Source of the DNA: Gracilimonas sp965227215
Lineage (GTDB): Bacteria > Bacteroidota > Rhodothermia > Balneolales > Balneolaceae
DNA: 64,000 bases
Reading direction: 5' to 3'
NCBI GenBank assembly: GCA_965227215.1
Contig: OZ245729.1
Span: 744,001-808,000, forward strand
Shown here: in pieces, positions 1 to 8,498 of the stretch
Layout of the letters: each line of letters begins with the position of its first letter
Numbering within the stretch: the first letter of the stretch is position 1
Program-made: the position numbers and the translations under genes
Notes under the pieces: model-generated
What the model was told of the DNA's origin: nothing
Database searches by the model: none
Seen by the model: only the letters and a program-made list of their open reading frames with translations

Positions 1-1061
1 TCTCTCAGAAACAAAAAGATGATGGCGATTACCAATAAAAAGGCAATGAAGATAGTCTGCTTTACTTCATCAATCGAAGCCCGAACATACTCAGTGCTAT
101 CAAAGCCAATGGCTGTTTCGATATCGTCGGGGAGATCTTCTTCGATGGCATCCGCCCTCTTGTAGAACTCATCGGCTATGTCAATTTGGTTGGCGCCAGG
201 CTGCGGAATCAGAACCACTCCTACCATGGGTACACCGTCCCGTTTCAGAATAGTTCGCTCATTCTGTGGACCTAATTCAGCGTAACCCAAGTCCCGAAGT
301 TTGATGTTACTTCCATTGCGCTGACTGATAATCAGGTTGTTGAATTCTTCTACCGTAGTCATTCTTCCCATGGTCCGAACCGTTAACTCGGTCAGGTCTC
401 CTTCAATTCGGCCGGAGGGTAATTCTACATTCTCGCTGGCGAGTGCATTTCGTACATCAAGCGGGGTTAAATCGTAAGCGGCCAATTTCATCGGATCGAG
501 CCATAGACGCATCGAGTAGGTTTTATCTCCCCAAATTTGCACACTGCTCACCCCATCAATGGTTTGAACCCGCTCTTTGAAGTAGTTGATGGCCACATCG
601 GTAAGCTGTAGTAAATTCCGGGAATCACTCTTAATATTAAAAAAGAGTATGGGGCGGGCATCGGCATCCGCTTTGGAAACTACGGGAGGATCGGCATCAG
701 GCGGTATATTTCTGACAGCTCTTGAAACCCTTGCACGTACATCATTAGCGGCCGTCTCTAAATCAACGTCCAGGTTAAACTCCACGGTTACCGTACTTCG
801 TCCTTCCCGGCTAACAGAAGTCAGGTTCTTGATACCGGCAATCCCGTTAATTTCTTCTTCCAGCGGTTCGGTAATCTGCGATTCGATGACCTCAGCATTT
901 GCCCCGATGTACGAGGTACTTACCGTTACAATGGGTGGATCTACAGCCGGATATTCCCTGACGGGCAGGTAGTTGAAGGATATTATCCCGAACAAAACAA
1001 TTACGATAGAAAATACCGTAGCTAATACCGGGCGACGAATACTCAGTGATGATAAACTCAT
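1..1061 (-). CDS. RND efflux permease, N-terminal part (AcrB/MexF-like)
   Basis: This is the N-terminal ~353 residues of an inner-membrane proton-driven efflux pump; the rest lies beyond base 1. The frame is open from an ATG at 1061 to the window edge. The start reads MSLSSLSIRRPVLATVFSI, the typical RND opening with the first membrane segment at about residues 12-30. Next comes the porter-domain signature (YPAVDPPIVTVSTSY, GANAEVIESQI), then the DxxxAxxDVxxRV stretch. A second hydrophobic segment (FIAFLLVIAIIFLFL) begins just before the cut. The ATG lies one base after the stop codon of the adaptor gene, so the two are almost certainly cotranscribed and translationally coupled. Substrate cannot be inferred. 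Homology to hydrophobe/amphiphile efflux (HAE1) pumps is confident; cation (CusA) type is less likely. Confidence 0.93.
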   Translation of the reverse strand, partial: MSLSSLSIRRPVLATVFSIVIVLFGIISFNYLPVREYPAVDPPIVTVSTSYIGANAEVIESQITEPLEEEINGIAGIKNLTSVSREGRSTVTVEFNLDVDLETAANDVRARVSRAVRNIPPDADPPVVSKADADARPILFFNIKSDSRNLLQLTDVAINYFKERVQTIDGVSSVQIWGDKTYSMRLWLDPMKLAAYDLTPLDVRNALASENVELPSGRIEGDLTELTVRTMGRMTTVEEFNNLIISQRNGSNIKLRDLGYAELGPQNERTILKRDGVPMVGVVLIPQPGANQIDIADEFYKRADAIEEDLPDDIETAIGFDSTEYVRASIDEVKQTIFIAFLLVIAIIFLFLR

Positions 1062-1062
1062 G

Positions 1063-2127
1063 CTACTCCGTTTCTACATTTCCGATATTGACCGGCATTC
1101 CGGGTCGAACCTGCAATAACCCACTTGTAAGTACCGAATCACCTTCCGCTATGCCTTCGGTGATTTGAACCTTAGCTTCATTCCTGAGCCCGGTTGAAAC
1201 CGTTTGAGGCTGAACCATACCGTTCTTCACCACAAATACTTTTTGTCCCTGTAGTTCAGGAACGATAGAGATGGAAGGAACCATCAGGGCGTCGTTAATT
1301 GTTGAAAGCGTGAGTTCCAAATCTGCAAATGCACCCGGTAATAAAGCTCCATCTTTATTCGGACTTTTGGCCCGTACCTGTAAAGAGCGGGTTTCAGTAT
1401 CAATTCGGGGTTCTTTAGCGTATACACTTGCTGTGAGTGCCCTATCCAAACCGGAAACAGTAAATTCTACTTTATTGCCAACTTCCACCAGTGCAGCGTA
1501 TCGTTCGGGGATGGAAAAATCAATTTTGATCGGATCGATATCCTGTAAAGTCGCAATTCTTGTACTGGGTGTGATGTAGCTGCCATCACTTACATACTTG
1601 AGACCAATTTGGCCTGCAAAGGGAGCACGGATTTCGGTTTTGGCTATCTGTGCTTCTATCAGGGCAACTTCAGCCCGCATTACATTTACTTCATTCAGCG
1701 TAGCATCGTATTCTTCCTGGCTGATTCCTCCCTTATCCAGCAGCTGCGCCTGACGTTTTTCACGATCTTCAGCAAGGTTCAGCCTGAACTCAGCGCGATT
1801 CAACTGTGCTTGCAATTCACTGTCATTTATTTTGATGAGCAACTGTCCTTTCTCAACATATTCCCCTTCTTCAAGAAAAATTTCTTCAATTAATCCTGAA
1901 CTTTCGCTGGCCAGTTCCACTTCTTCATTGGCAAGCAAAGTACCGGTGGTAAAAATATTGTTTTCAATGGTATCAGGGTTGGCAAGATATACATCAACCG
2001 AAAGGGTGTTATTTCCTGAGTTATTGGATACTGAATTATTTGCTGACCCTGTTATTCCTTCTAACTTGGGAATGGCCAGCAAAGCCAGAGCAACTAACAC
2101 GCCTGTAACTATAAGAATGCGTTTCAT
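1063..2127 (-). CDS. RND efflux periplasmic adaptor (membrane fusion protein)
   Basis: 354-residue adaptor linking an inner-membrane RND pump to an outer-membrane channel. Residues 5-20 form an N-terminal membrane anchor (ILIVTGVLVALALLAIP). A biotinyl-lipoyl-like half motif (GLIEEIFLEEGEYVEKGQLL) is followed by a coiled-coil hairpin (about residues 105-165), the second lipoyl half (TEIRAPFAGQIGLKYVSDG), a beta-barrel domain and a membrane-proximal domain. Length and order match the HlyD/AcrA family. There is no lipobox cysteine, so it is probably anchored by the N-terminal helix. It is first in an operon with the permease, whose ATG begins one base after this stop. An inverted repeat about 100 bp upstream (2223-2249) could be an operator. 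No adjacent TetR/MarR regulator is seen. Confidence 0.93.
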   Translation of the reverse strand: MKRILIVTGVLVALALLAIPKLEGITGSANNSVSNNSGNNTLSVDVYLANPDTIENNIFTTGTLLANEEVELASESSGLIEEIFLEEGEYVEKGQLLIKINDSELQAQLNRAEFRLNLAEDREKRQAQLLDKGGISQEEYDATLNEVNVMRAEVALIEAQIAKTEIRAPFAGQIGLKYVSDGSYITPSTRIATLQDIDPIKIDFSIPERYAALVEVGNKVEFTVSGLDRALTASVYAKEPRIDTETRSLQVRAKSPNKDGALLPGAFADLELTLSTINDALMVPSISIVPELQGQKVFVVKNGMVQPQTVSTGLRNEAKVQITEGIAEGDSVLTSGLLQVRPGMPVNIGNVETE

Positions 2128-2222
2128 TTATACTGTTTGAAAATTTTAAAGGTATTGCTAAAGGTAACCTTTGTGCAGGTTTCAACATTCTTTAAACATG
2201 AAAAGCCTTGTAAAAAATTTGA

Positions 2223-2249
2223 AACTGATAGAGATAGAGAGTATCAGTT
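2223..2249. promoter_or_regulatory. Inverted repeat upstream of the RND operon
   Basis: Perfect 8-bp arms AACTGATA and TATCAGTT flank an 11-base spacer, 96 to 122 bp upstream of the adaptor start. It sits between the thioredoxin terminator and the efflux operon, where a promoter is expected. It could be a repressor operator or a weak hairpin; there is no T-run, so it is not a terminator. The binding factor is unknown. Confidence 0.35.
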
Positions 2250-2330
2250 CTTCGAAAAGCGCAATGGATATAACCACTAAGTACAGAGGTAAATGATGTG
2301 TTCTCTGCCATTAATCCCGGAAAAGCTATA

Positions 2331-2366
2331 AAAAGAAAGCGAGGCAGGCTTCCCCACATCGCTTTC
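2331..2366 (-). terminator. Rho-independent terminator after trxA
   Basis: On the minus strand the 8-bp stem GAAAGCGA/TCGCTTTC encloses a 16-base G/C-rich loop and is followed at once by a run of five T. It lies 24 bases beyond the thioredoxin stop codon, so it should separate trxA from the efflux operon. Confidence 0.75.
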
Positions 2367-2389
2367 ATACTCGAATAATACTTATTTAC

Positions 2390-2716
2390 TTAAGCTACCT
2401 GAGCTTCAAGCTGTTTGCTGAGTTGTGACTTGGGAACGGCTCCCACAATCTGATCAACAACTTCGCCGTCTTTGAAAATTAACAGAGAAGGGATACTTCG
2501 AATACCGTACTTAACGGATACTTCAGGATTGCTATCCACATCTACTTTTCCAATTTTCGCTTTTCCTTCATATTCACCGGCCAATTCTTCAACAATAGGA
2601 CCTATCATTCGGCAAGGGCCGCACCATTCAGCCCAAAAATCAACTAATACAGGTTTGTCTGAATTCAGTACTTCTTCATCAAAATTGGAGTCGGTTAACT
2701 CGATTGGTTTTGACAT
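2390..2716 (-). CDS. trxA: Thioredoxin
   Basis: 108-residue cytoplasmic thiol-disulfide oxidoreductase with the classical WCGPCRM active site (about residues 31-37), preceded by the DFWAEWCGPC strand-helix context. The conserved cis-proline region reads SIPSLLIFKDGEV. Length and lack of a signal peptide match canonical TrxA. It is followed by its own terminator at 2331-2366. The gene lies 169 bp downstream of the dnaE gene on the same strand and is probably an independent or weakly linked unit. It would supply electrons to peroxidases, ribonucleotide reductase and possibly the ArsC-like protein encoded at 50812-51441; the last link is speculation. Confidence 0.97.
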   Translation of the reverse strand: MSKPIELTDSNFDEEVLNSDKPVLVDFWAEWCGPCRMIGPIVEELAGEYEGKAKIGKVDVDSNPEVSVKYGIRSIPSLLIFKDGEVVDQIVGAVPKSQLSKQLEAQVA

Positions 2717-2885
2717 AATGTTTATTCCTTTATTGAGTGTTCATCAATTTTGAACAAATATCGTGATAATTCATTCAAGATTGCACATACTTTTAAATTA
2801 TAGACGTAATAGCGGGGGTTTATGAGTTTGCGGGTTCGGGGTTACGAGTTAGTCATTGGAATTTAGAGCTTGGTATTTCTCCACT

Positions 2886-5800
2886 TTAGCTCCCATGCAC
2901 CAACTGCACCGCTTCTTCACCCAGTACATCCCGCAACCCGCGCAATAAGTCGTCATTCGGCTCCACTACAAAATTGCGAACATTCATTTTAATAGGTGCA
3001 TTCGCCTCCTCGCTATGAACAGCCAGCTTCACCTGTGTGCTTCCCTTATTTATGGAAAACAGGGTTTCAATTTGTTTGAGATGGTCTTTCTCCAAATCCG
3101 AAGTTTTTAGCCTGATTCGCAGGTTCAGCTGCTCCTGGAATTTCTCCCGCAGATTTTCCACCCGCTCAAATGAATTGGCGATTACCTTTGGCTGACCGCT
3201 TCGTGTATCAACCGTTCCATCAATAAATAGCACATTATCGGTTTGAAGAAGCCCCATGTATTTATCATAGGTTGAACTGAAGGCAATAACCTCCGTGGAA
3301 TTATTCAGATCTTCTACCTGCAGGAAAGCAAAGGGACGGCCTTTCTTATCCGTCACTCTTTTCACACCGGTTATTATGGCAATGAACCGGATATCCTGCC
3401 GATCGTTCATCTGACCAAAAACTTCATCGCTCAGATTCTGTTTACCAAACAAGCGAATTTCTTCTTTAAATCGGCTCAAAGGATGACCACTCAGATAAAA
3501 TCCGATCAAATCCCGCTCTTTATTTAGACGTTCGATCTGTGTCCAGGGTCGAACTTCCTGCAACTTAGGTTCCTGTAAAGCAGCACTTCCGCTTTCCCCC
3601 CCAAACAAATTCCCCTGGTTAAGCCTTATCTCTTCCTGTTTACGAACCGCATAGGCCAGAATATCTTCCAGCGAATGGTGAAGTTGTGCCCGGTTGGGAT
3701 TCAGCGTATCGAAAGCACCGGCTATGATTAAGCTCTCCAGCGTTTTACGATTACATACTTTAAGATCAACACGGGTGGCAAAATCAAAAATAGAGGTGTA
3801 ATCCCCGTTCTCTTCCCGCTCTTCCACTATATGTTGAATGGCTGATGAACCCACACCTTTAATGGCCGACATTCCATACTGCACGCGGCCTTCCTTCGGA
3901 CGGAATTTACCCCATGCCGTATTAATGTTAGGCGGATCAACCGGAATGCTCATGCGTTGACATTCCTCAATAAAAGCCGACACCTTATCGATGTTGCTCA
4001 TATTATGGGTCATAACCGCAGCCATGTACTCCGCCGGATAATTGGCTTTGAAGTACATGGTGTGATAAGCCACTACCGAATATGCGGCCGAGTGAGATTT
4101 GTTAAATCCGTAGCCCGCAAACATGGCCATCTTATCAAAAACCTGTTTGGCGGTTTGCTCATCATAGCCTTTTTCGACGGCCTGATTAACGAACTTCTCT
4201 TCCTCTGGCGGAAGCAGTTCCGGCTTCTTCTTACCCATGATACGGCGGAGTACATCCGCTTCACCAAGCGAGTACCCACCCATTCGCTGTGCCACCTTCA
4301 TGATCTGCTCCTGGTAGATCATGATACCATAGGTGGGCTCCAGCAGTTCAATTAAGTCTTCGTGATCGTATTCTACTTTCTCACGGCCATGTTTACGCTC
4401 GATATAATCCGGAATGAACTGCATCGGCCCGGGTCGGTACAAGGCGTTCATGGCAATAAGGTCGTTGATGCTGGTCGGTTTCAGATTCTTGAGGTGCTTG
4501 CGCATCCCGTCACTCTCAAACTGGAAAATCCCGGCCGTTCCTCCCTGCTGAAACACTTTATACGTAGCTTCATCATCCAGCGGAATATCATCAAGATTAT
4601 ATTCCTTACCATAGTTCTCTTTCACATAGCCAATAGCTGTTTTAAGGATAGACAGGGTTTTCAGCCCCAGGAAGTCCATCTTCAGCATACCGGCATTTTC
4701 AATCACACTGCCGTCGAACTGTGTTACATAGAGATCGGCATCTTTGGCCGTACTCACCGGAATGTATTCGGTGAGCTTATCTGGAGCAATGATGACTCCG
4801 GCCGCATGAATCCCTGTATTCCGAACCGAGCCTTCCAATACATAAGCCATCCGCAGCGTTTCGGCCTCCAGCCCCTCCCCATCCCTTATATCGCGAAGTT
4901 CTTTGACTTCAGCGAATGCATCATCAAGAGAAGTTCCGGGACGTTCGGGCACCAGTTTGGCAATACGATCGGCATCGGCCAGCGGAAGATCGAGCACCCG
5001 GGCTACATCCCGAACTGACGACCGTGCTGCCATCGACCCAAAAGTGATAATGTGCGCCACCTGATCTTTGCCATATTTATTTACTACGTATTCAATCACA
5101 CGCTGACGCCCGTCATCATCGAAATCAATATCGATATCAGGCATAGACACACGTTCCGGGTTCAGGAAACGCTCAAAAAGCAGGTCGTATTCCAACGGGT
5201 CGATGTTGGTAATTCCGGTACAATAAGCTACTACCGAACCTGCAGCAGAACCACGCCCCGGACCTACATAAACACCCATATCGCGGGCAGCAGCAATGAA
5301 ATCCTGTACAATGAGGAAGTAACCCGCAAAACCCATTTCCTGAATAATTCCGAGTTCCAGTTCGATGCGTTCTTTCACCTCATCGGTCATTTCCTCGTAG
5401 CGAGGCTTGGCCCCTTCGTAGGTAAGGTGTCGCAGGTAAGCGTCCTCTGTATCAAATCCATCCGGGAGCTCAAAGTTGGGAAGAATTACATCCCGCTCCA
5501 GCTTAATCGGTTCAATTTTATCAACGATCTCCTGAGTGCTCTTAATAGCAGAAGGCATGTCCACAAAGAGTTCCTTCATCTGATCCTGCGTCTTGAAGTA
5601 GAACTCATCATTCGGGAACCCATACCGGTAACCGCGGCCCCTCCCTTTCGGCGTGCTCATCAGTTCGCCATCGTCAATACAAATCAGCGCATCATGGGCT
5701 TTGGCGTCTTCCTCTTCCAGATAAAACACGTTGTTAGTGGCAACCAGCTTCACCCCATACTTTTCAGAATAGGATTTAAAGACTTCATTTACCCGCTTCT

Positions 5801-7100
5801 CTTCTTCCAGCCCGTGATTCAATACTTCCAGGTAAAAATCATCCCCGAAAGTTTCCATCCACCACTGCAATTCTTCTTCGGCAAACTCCTCCCCCTTATT
5901 AAGGATCAGGTCGGCCAGCCAGCCCCGAACACCTCCACTCAGACAGATGATATCCTCAGCGTATTTGGCAATCACTTCTTTATCAATCCGCGGATACTTG
6001 TAATAGTATCCTTCGGTAAAACCGATTGAACTTAGCTTGGAAAGATTTTTATACCCGTTTTGGTTTTTGGCAAACATCGGGATTTGATAGCGCCGGTCTT
6101 TATTATCGCGGGTGAATTTTTTCTGAAGGCGATCTTCCACCACATAAAACTCACAACCAATAATAGGCTTGATATCTTCGGCATGTGCGGCCGCTGCAAA
6201 GGCAAAAGCTCCGTACATATTTCCAAGATCGGCCAGTCCCACAGCCGACATTCCCTCGGCCTTTGCCTTGGCCACTAATTCTTTAATTCCAGCCGTTGCC
6301 TGAAGTACCGAATACTTTGAGTGATTGTGAAGGTGGGTAAATGTGGCCTTCTCAATCAGCTCAGCATCAACTCCGTCTTGATCTCCACTTTTTTTTTGAG
6401 CTGCTTTCTCTTCGTCGGTTTGCTTGGTCTTGAAGCGGGATGGGGAAACCAGGTCTATGTATTCTTCCCGTTTAATATAACTCTGTGACGACTCATACAG
6501 CTTGGCATCCATCGGAAAGTTGACCTTAGTTGCGCCAATCCTCACCATTTCCAGGAAACAACGGGCAGTTGCCTCCACGTCGGCTGCGGCATCGTGAGCA
6601 TCTTCAAAGCCTTTATCAAACAAAGCATGATGGAGTTCACCTAAAGAGGGCCATTTGTAATTACCTCCTCGTCCGCCTTCGATTTTAGCAACATCGGTAC
6701 CATCGTCTTTGGTGTCAATTTTGGGCTTGTCGATGATGGCTGAGGGAATTTTCTTCCGGAGGTATTCCGCCCCCATGATCTTCTCATCAAAACTAACATT
6801 GTGCCCAATCAGAAAATGTGCTCTGTCAATGTCTTTGGAAAACTCTTTCAACACAAACTCAAGATCCACCCCTTCTTCATTCGCACGTTGGGTAGATATT
6901 CCGTGAATTTTTTCCGAGTTGAAAGGAATGGTAAACCCTTCGGGCTTCACAATATGATTACCGCTGTTGATGAGCTTTCCGGTATGATCGTGAAGCTGCC
7001 AGGCAAGCTGAACCAACCGGGGCCAGTTATCCAAATCGGTGATAGGGGCAGAAAAATCGTTCGGTAAACCGGTGGTCTCGGTATCAAAAATCAGATACAT
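2886..7100 (-). CDS. dnaE: DNA polymerase III alpha subunit with fused N-terminal DEDDh proofreading exonuclease
   Basis: 1404 residues, against about 1160 for stand-alone E. coli DnaE. Residues 1-190 form a DnaQ-like exonuclease: ExoI FDTETTG (D6, E8), ExoII NVSFD (D105), ExoIII AHDAAADVE (H169, D174). A charged linker leads to a PHP domain (about 253-475) that keeps THLHNHSKYS and GCEFYV. It has L292 where active PHP domains have His (ADLGN versus TDHGN), and NNVFY where DVHY is usual (D and H lost), so the PHP metal site is probably dead. The polymerase core follows, with GPGRGSAAGS (613-622) and the catalytic PDIDIDF (654-660), then a helix-hairpin-helix (GMSAIKGVGSSA) and a C-terminal OB fold. 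This should be the replicative polymerase with proofreading in cis. The start at 7100 is chosen because the exonuclease begins immediately. Confidence 0.95.
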   Translation of the reverse strand: MYLIFDTETTGLPNDFSAPITDLDNWPRLVQLAWQLHDHTGKLINSGNHIVKPEGFTIPFNSEKIHGISTQRANEEGVDLEFVLKEFSKDIDRAHFLIGHNVSFDEKIMGAEYLRKKIPSAIIDKPKIDTKDDGTDVAKIEGGRGGNYKWPSLGELHHALFDKGFEDAHDAAADVEATARCFLEMVRIGATKVNFPMDAKLYESSQSYIKREEYIDLVSPSRFKTKQTDEEKAAQKKSGDQDGVDAELIEKATFTHLHNHSKYSVLQATAGIKELVAKAKAEGMSAVGLADLGNMYGAFAFAAAAHAEDIKPIIGCEFYVVEDRLQKKFTRDNKDRRYQIPMFAKNQNGYKNLSKLSSIGFTEGYYYKYPRIDKEVIAKYAEDIICLSGGVRGWLADLILNKGEEFAEEELQWWMETFGDDFYLEVLNHGLEEEKRVNEVFKSYSEKYGVKLVATNNVFYLEEEDAKAHDALICIDDGELMSTPKGRGRGYRYGFPNDEFYFKTQDQMKELFVDMPSAIKSTQEIVDKIEPIKLERDVILPNFELPDGFDTEDAYLRHLTYEGAKPRYEEMTDEVKERIELELGIIQEMGFAGYFLIVQDFIAAARDMGVYVGPGRGSAAGSVVAYCTGITNIDPLEYDLLFERFLNPERVSMPDIDIDFDDDGRQRVIEYVVNKYGKDQVAHIITFGSMAARSSVRDVARVLDLPLADADRIAKLVPERPGTSLDDAFAEVKELRDIRDGEGLEAETLRMAYVLEGSVRNTGIHAAGVIIAPDKLTEYIPVSTAKDADLYVTQFDGSVIENAGMLKMDFLGLKTLSILKTAIGYVKENYGKEYNLDDIPLDDEATYKVFQQGGTAGIFQFESDGMRKHLKNLKPTSINDLIAMNALYRPGPMQFIPDYIERKHGREKVEYDHEDLIELLEPTYGIMIYQEQIMKVAQRMGGYSLGEADVLRRIMGKKKPELLPPEEEKFVNQAVEKGYDEQTAKQVFDKMAMFAGYGFNKSHSAAYSVVAYHTMYFKANYPAEYMAAVMTHNMSNIDKVSAFIEECQRMSIPVDPPNINTAWGKFRPKEGRVQYGMSAIKGVGSSAIQHIVEEREENGDYTSIFDFATRVDLKVCNRKTLESLIIAGAFDTLNPNRAQLHHSLEDILAYAVRKQEEIRLNQGNLFGGESGSAALQEPKLQEVRPWTQIERLNKERDLIGFYLSGHPLSRFKEEIRLFGKQNLSDEVFGQMNDRQDIRFIAIITGVKRVTDKKGRPFAFLQVEDLNNSTEVIAFSSTYDKYMGLLQTDNVLFIDGTVDTRSGQPKVIANSFERVENLREKFQEQLNLRIRLKTSDLEKDHLKQIETLFSINKGSTQVKLAVHSEEANAPIKMNVRNFVVEPNDDLLRGLRDVLGEEAVQLVHGS

Positions 7101-7357
7101 ATACTATTGGCTTGCACAAATTTGAATTAGCATCTCAGCAAATATAGTAAGTCCGCAACCCGATTGTAATTAGTTTCCGATTTTAATAAAAATATCTGTT
7201 TGAGTTTGAGTTATAACCAGAAATAACATAGACTATCGGCCGTATTTTCTTGTATTCATTTAACAATCTTTTCTCAAAATCTTTTGTAAGATTGGACAGT
7301 TGAAATAATTTTCCGTCTGAAGTCGTTCAATGCAGTACTAATCCCAAACAGAAAAGC

Positions 7358-8107
7358 ATGAAAGCACCAAAACATTTTTTACTTACACTTCTCATAGCCA
7401 CCATAACTACAGGTGTATTAGCACAAGTTGAAGATCCCGTAGATTACCAGACAGTGCCGATTACGAATCAGGCCGGAACACAAATTTATACTGAAGACTC
7501 CAAGGATATTGTGGGGAGTCCGCTCTTAAAAGATTCTTTCAAAAATGGACGCATTCTTTTCCACTCGAATAAAGCTTCGGAAATAATGCCCTTAAATTAT
7601 GATGTTTACCGCAATCAGATATTGTTTAAAGAATATGATCTAGTCCTGGCGCTGAATACGAATAATGTGAGAGGTTTTGTATTCGAAAAGCCGGCCGACT
7701 TTGCCTCATCCGATAAAGTTCAGGAAATATTTACTCTGCAAATTCGGGACGAAGCATTCGGATTTTCTGAACCTACTCCTGTGCAGGTGATATACAACCA
7801 AAAAACCGGACTTAAATTGCTGGCTTTGCACAGATCAAACCTGCTGAAAGGAAATAACAAGGATCCATTTACTGGAAAAGTCACTGATCGTTATATAAGT
7901 GATACAGAATATTATCTACAAACCAGAGATGGTACAATTACAGAGCTTCGCCGCCTCCGTGACAAAGACATCATGAATGTATTGGGCAAGCAGTACAAGA
8001 AACAACTTAAGTCGTTCATGAAGAAGAATGACCTTGACGGACGGTCCCAAAAAGATTTGGTGAAATTACTTGCGTATTTCGATACAAATATTGCCGATAA
8101 CTCTTAA
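7358..8107 (+). CDS. Secreted protein of unknown function
   Basis: 249 residues, family not recognised. Residues 1-22 are a signal peptide (KHFLLTLLIATITTGVLAQ) with a probable cleavage after VLA. The mature protein is soluble and mixed alpha/beta in character, with no cysteine pairs or repeats. It contains a stretch PLNYDVYRNQILFKEYDLVLALN, given here only as a positional cue near residues 76-100, and a basic C-terminal half. It is divergent from dnaE (257-bp shared upstream region) and converges on the acylphosphatase gene, with a terminator hairpin between them. A periplasmic location is inferred from the signal peptide and lack of membrane segments or lipobox. Confidence 0.8.
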   Translation: MKAPKHFLLTLLIATITTGVLAQVEDPVDYQTVPITNQAGTQIYTEDSKDIVGSPLLKDSFKNGRILFHSNKASEIMPLNYDVYRNQILFKEYDLVLALNTNNVRGFVFEKPADFASSDKVQEIFTLQIRDEAFGFSEPTPVQVIYNQKTGLKLLALHRSNLLKGNNKDPFTGKVTDRYISDTEYYLQTRDGTITELRRLRDKDIMNVLGKQYKKQLKSFMKKNDLDGRSQKDLVKLLAYFDTNIADNS

Positions 8108-8116
8108 CCTGCTCTT

Positions 8117-8169
8117 GAAGATGCATTAAAACCGAACCTTAAATTCGGTAAATGCATCTTCCTCTTTTT
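8117..8169 (+). terminator. Terminator of the 7358-8107 gene, overlapping the acylphosphatase 3' end
   Basis: An 11-bp stem (GAAGATGCATT at 8117-8127 and its complement at 8151-8161) holds an inner CCGAA/TTCGG stem. On the plus strand it is followed by CTCTTTTT. The right side lies inside the last codons of the opposing acylphosphatase gene, so coding sequence and terminator share bases. There is no T-run on the minus strand. Confidence 0.7.
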
Positions 8170-8395
8170 CCTCATCTACTTCTATGCTTTGCACATAAGC
8201 TGAACGTGGGCCTCTCTTACACTTTTCGATGAGCTGATTTACTAATTGTTCATCTCCCTGAAAAATGGCTTCCACCCGTCCGTCCTGCAGGTTCCTGACC
8301 CATCCTTTAACCCCTAAAGATCTGGCATGGGTTTTTGTGAAATGGCGAAACCCTACACCCTGCACCCGACCTGATATAAAAATATGTTTCTTCAC
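8126..8395 (-). CDS. acyP: Acylphosphatase
   Basis: 89-residue small cytosolic enzyme that hydrolyses carboxyl-phosphate bonds (acyl phosphates such as acetyl or 1,3-bisphosphoglycerate-type phosphates). The family signature is complete: GRVQGVGFRHFT with the catalytic Arg near residue 18-22, and the second motif GWVRNLQDGRVEAIFQGD carrying the catalytic Asn. The typical family length is 90-100 residues. It is divergent from oxyR with about 100 bp between starts, and convergent with the secreted-protein gene on its other side; its final codons form part of that gene's terminator. Confidence 0.95.
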   Translation of the reverse strand: MKKHIFISGRVQGVGFRHFTKTHARSLGVKGWVRNLQDGRVEAIFQGDEQLVNQLIEKCKRGPRSAYVQSIEVDEEKEEDAFTEFKVRF

Positions 8396-8465
8396 AAATC
8401 TACCTTTTTGTATTTAATGTTCTATTTTAGGTCTGCTAATATTATAAAAAGGTTTCTTTACCTTA

Positions 8466-8485
8466 GAGTTCAATTGAGTTCAATT
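8466..8485. promoter_or_regulatory. Tandem repeat and palindrome just upstream of oxyR
   Basis: GAGTTCAATT occurs twice in perfect tandem (8466-8475, 8476-8485). The junction creates a 14-base hyphenated palindrome, AATTGA-GT-TCAATT (8472-8485), ending 13 bases before the oxyR ATG. LysR-type regulators often bind such dyads in the intergenic region that they share with a divergent gene, so autoregulation is plausible. It is not demonstrated. Confidence 0.4.
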
Positions 8486-8498
8486 ATTATAAAAGAAT

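Noticed and set aside
5052..6029. A 325-codon open frame on the plus strand
   Set aside because: It lies wholly antisense within the catalytic region of dnaE, has no family-like composition, and is explained by the codon bias of dnaE. The same holds for 4362-5018.
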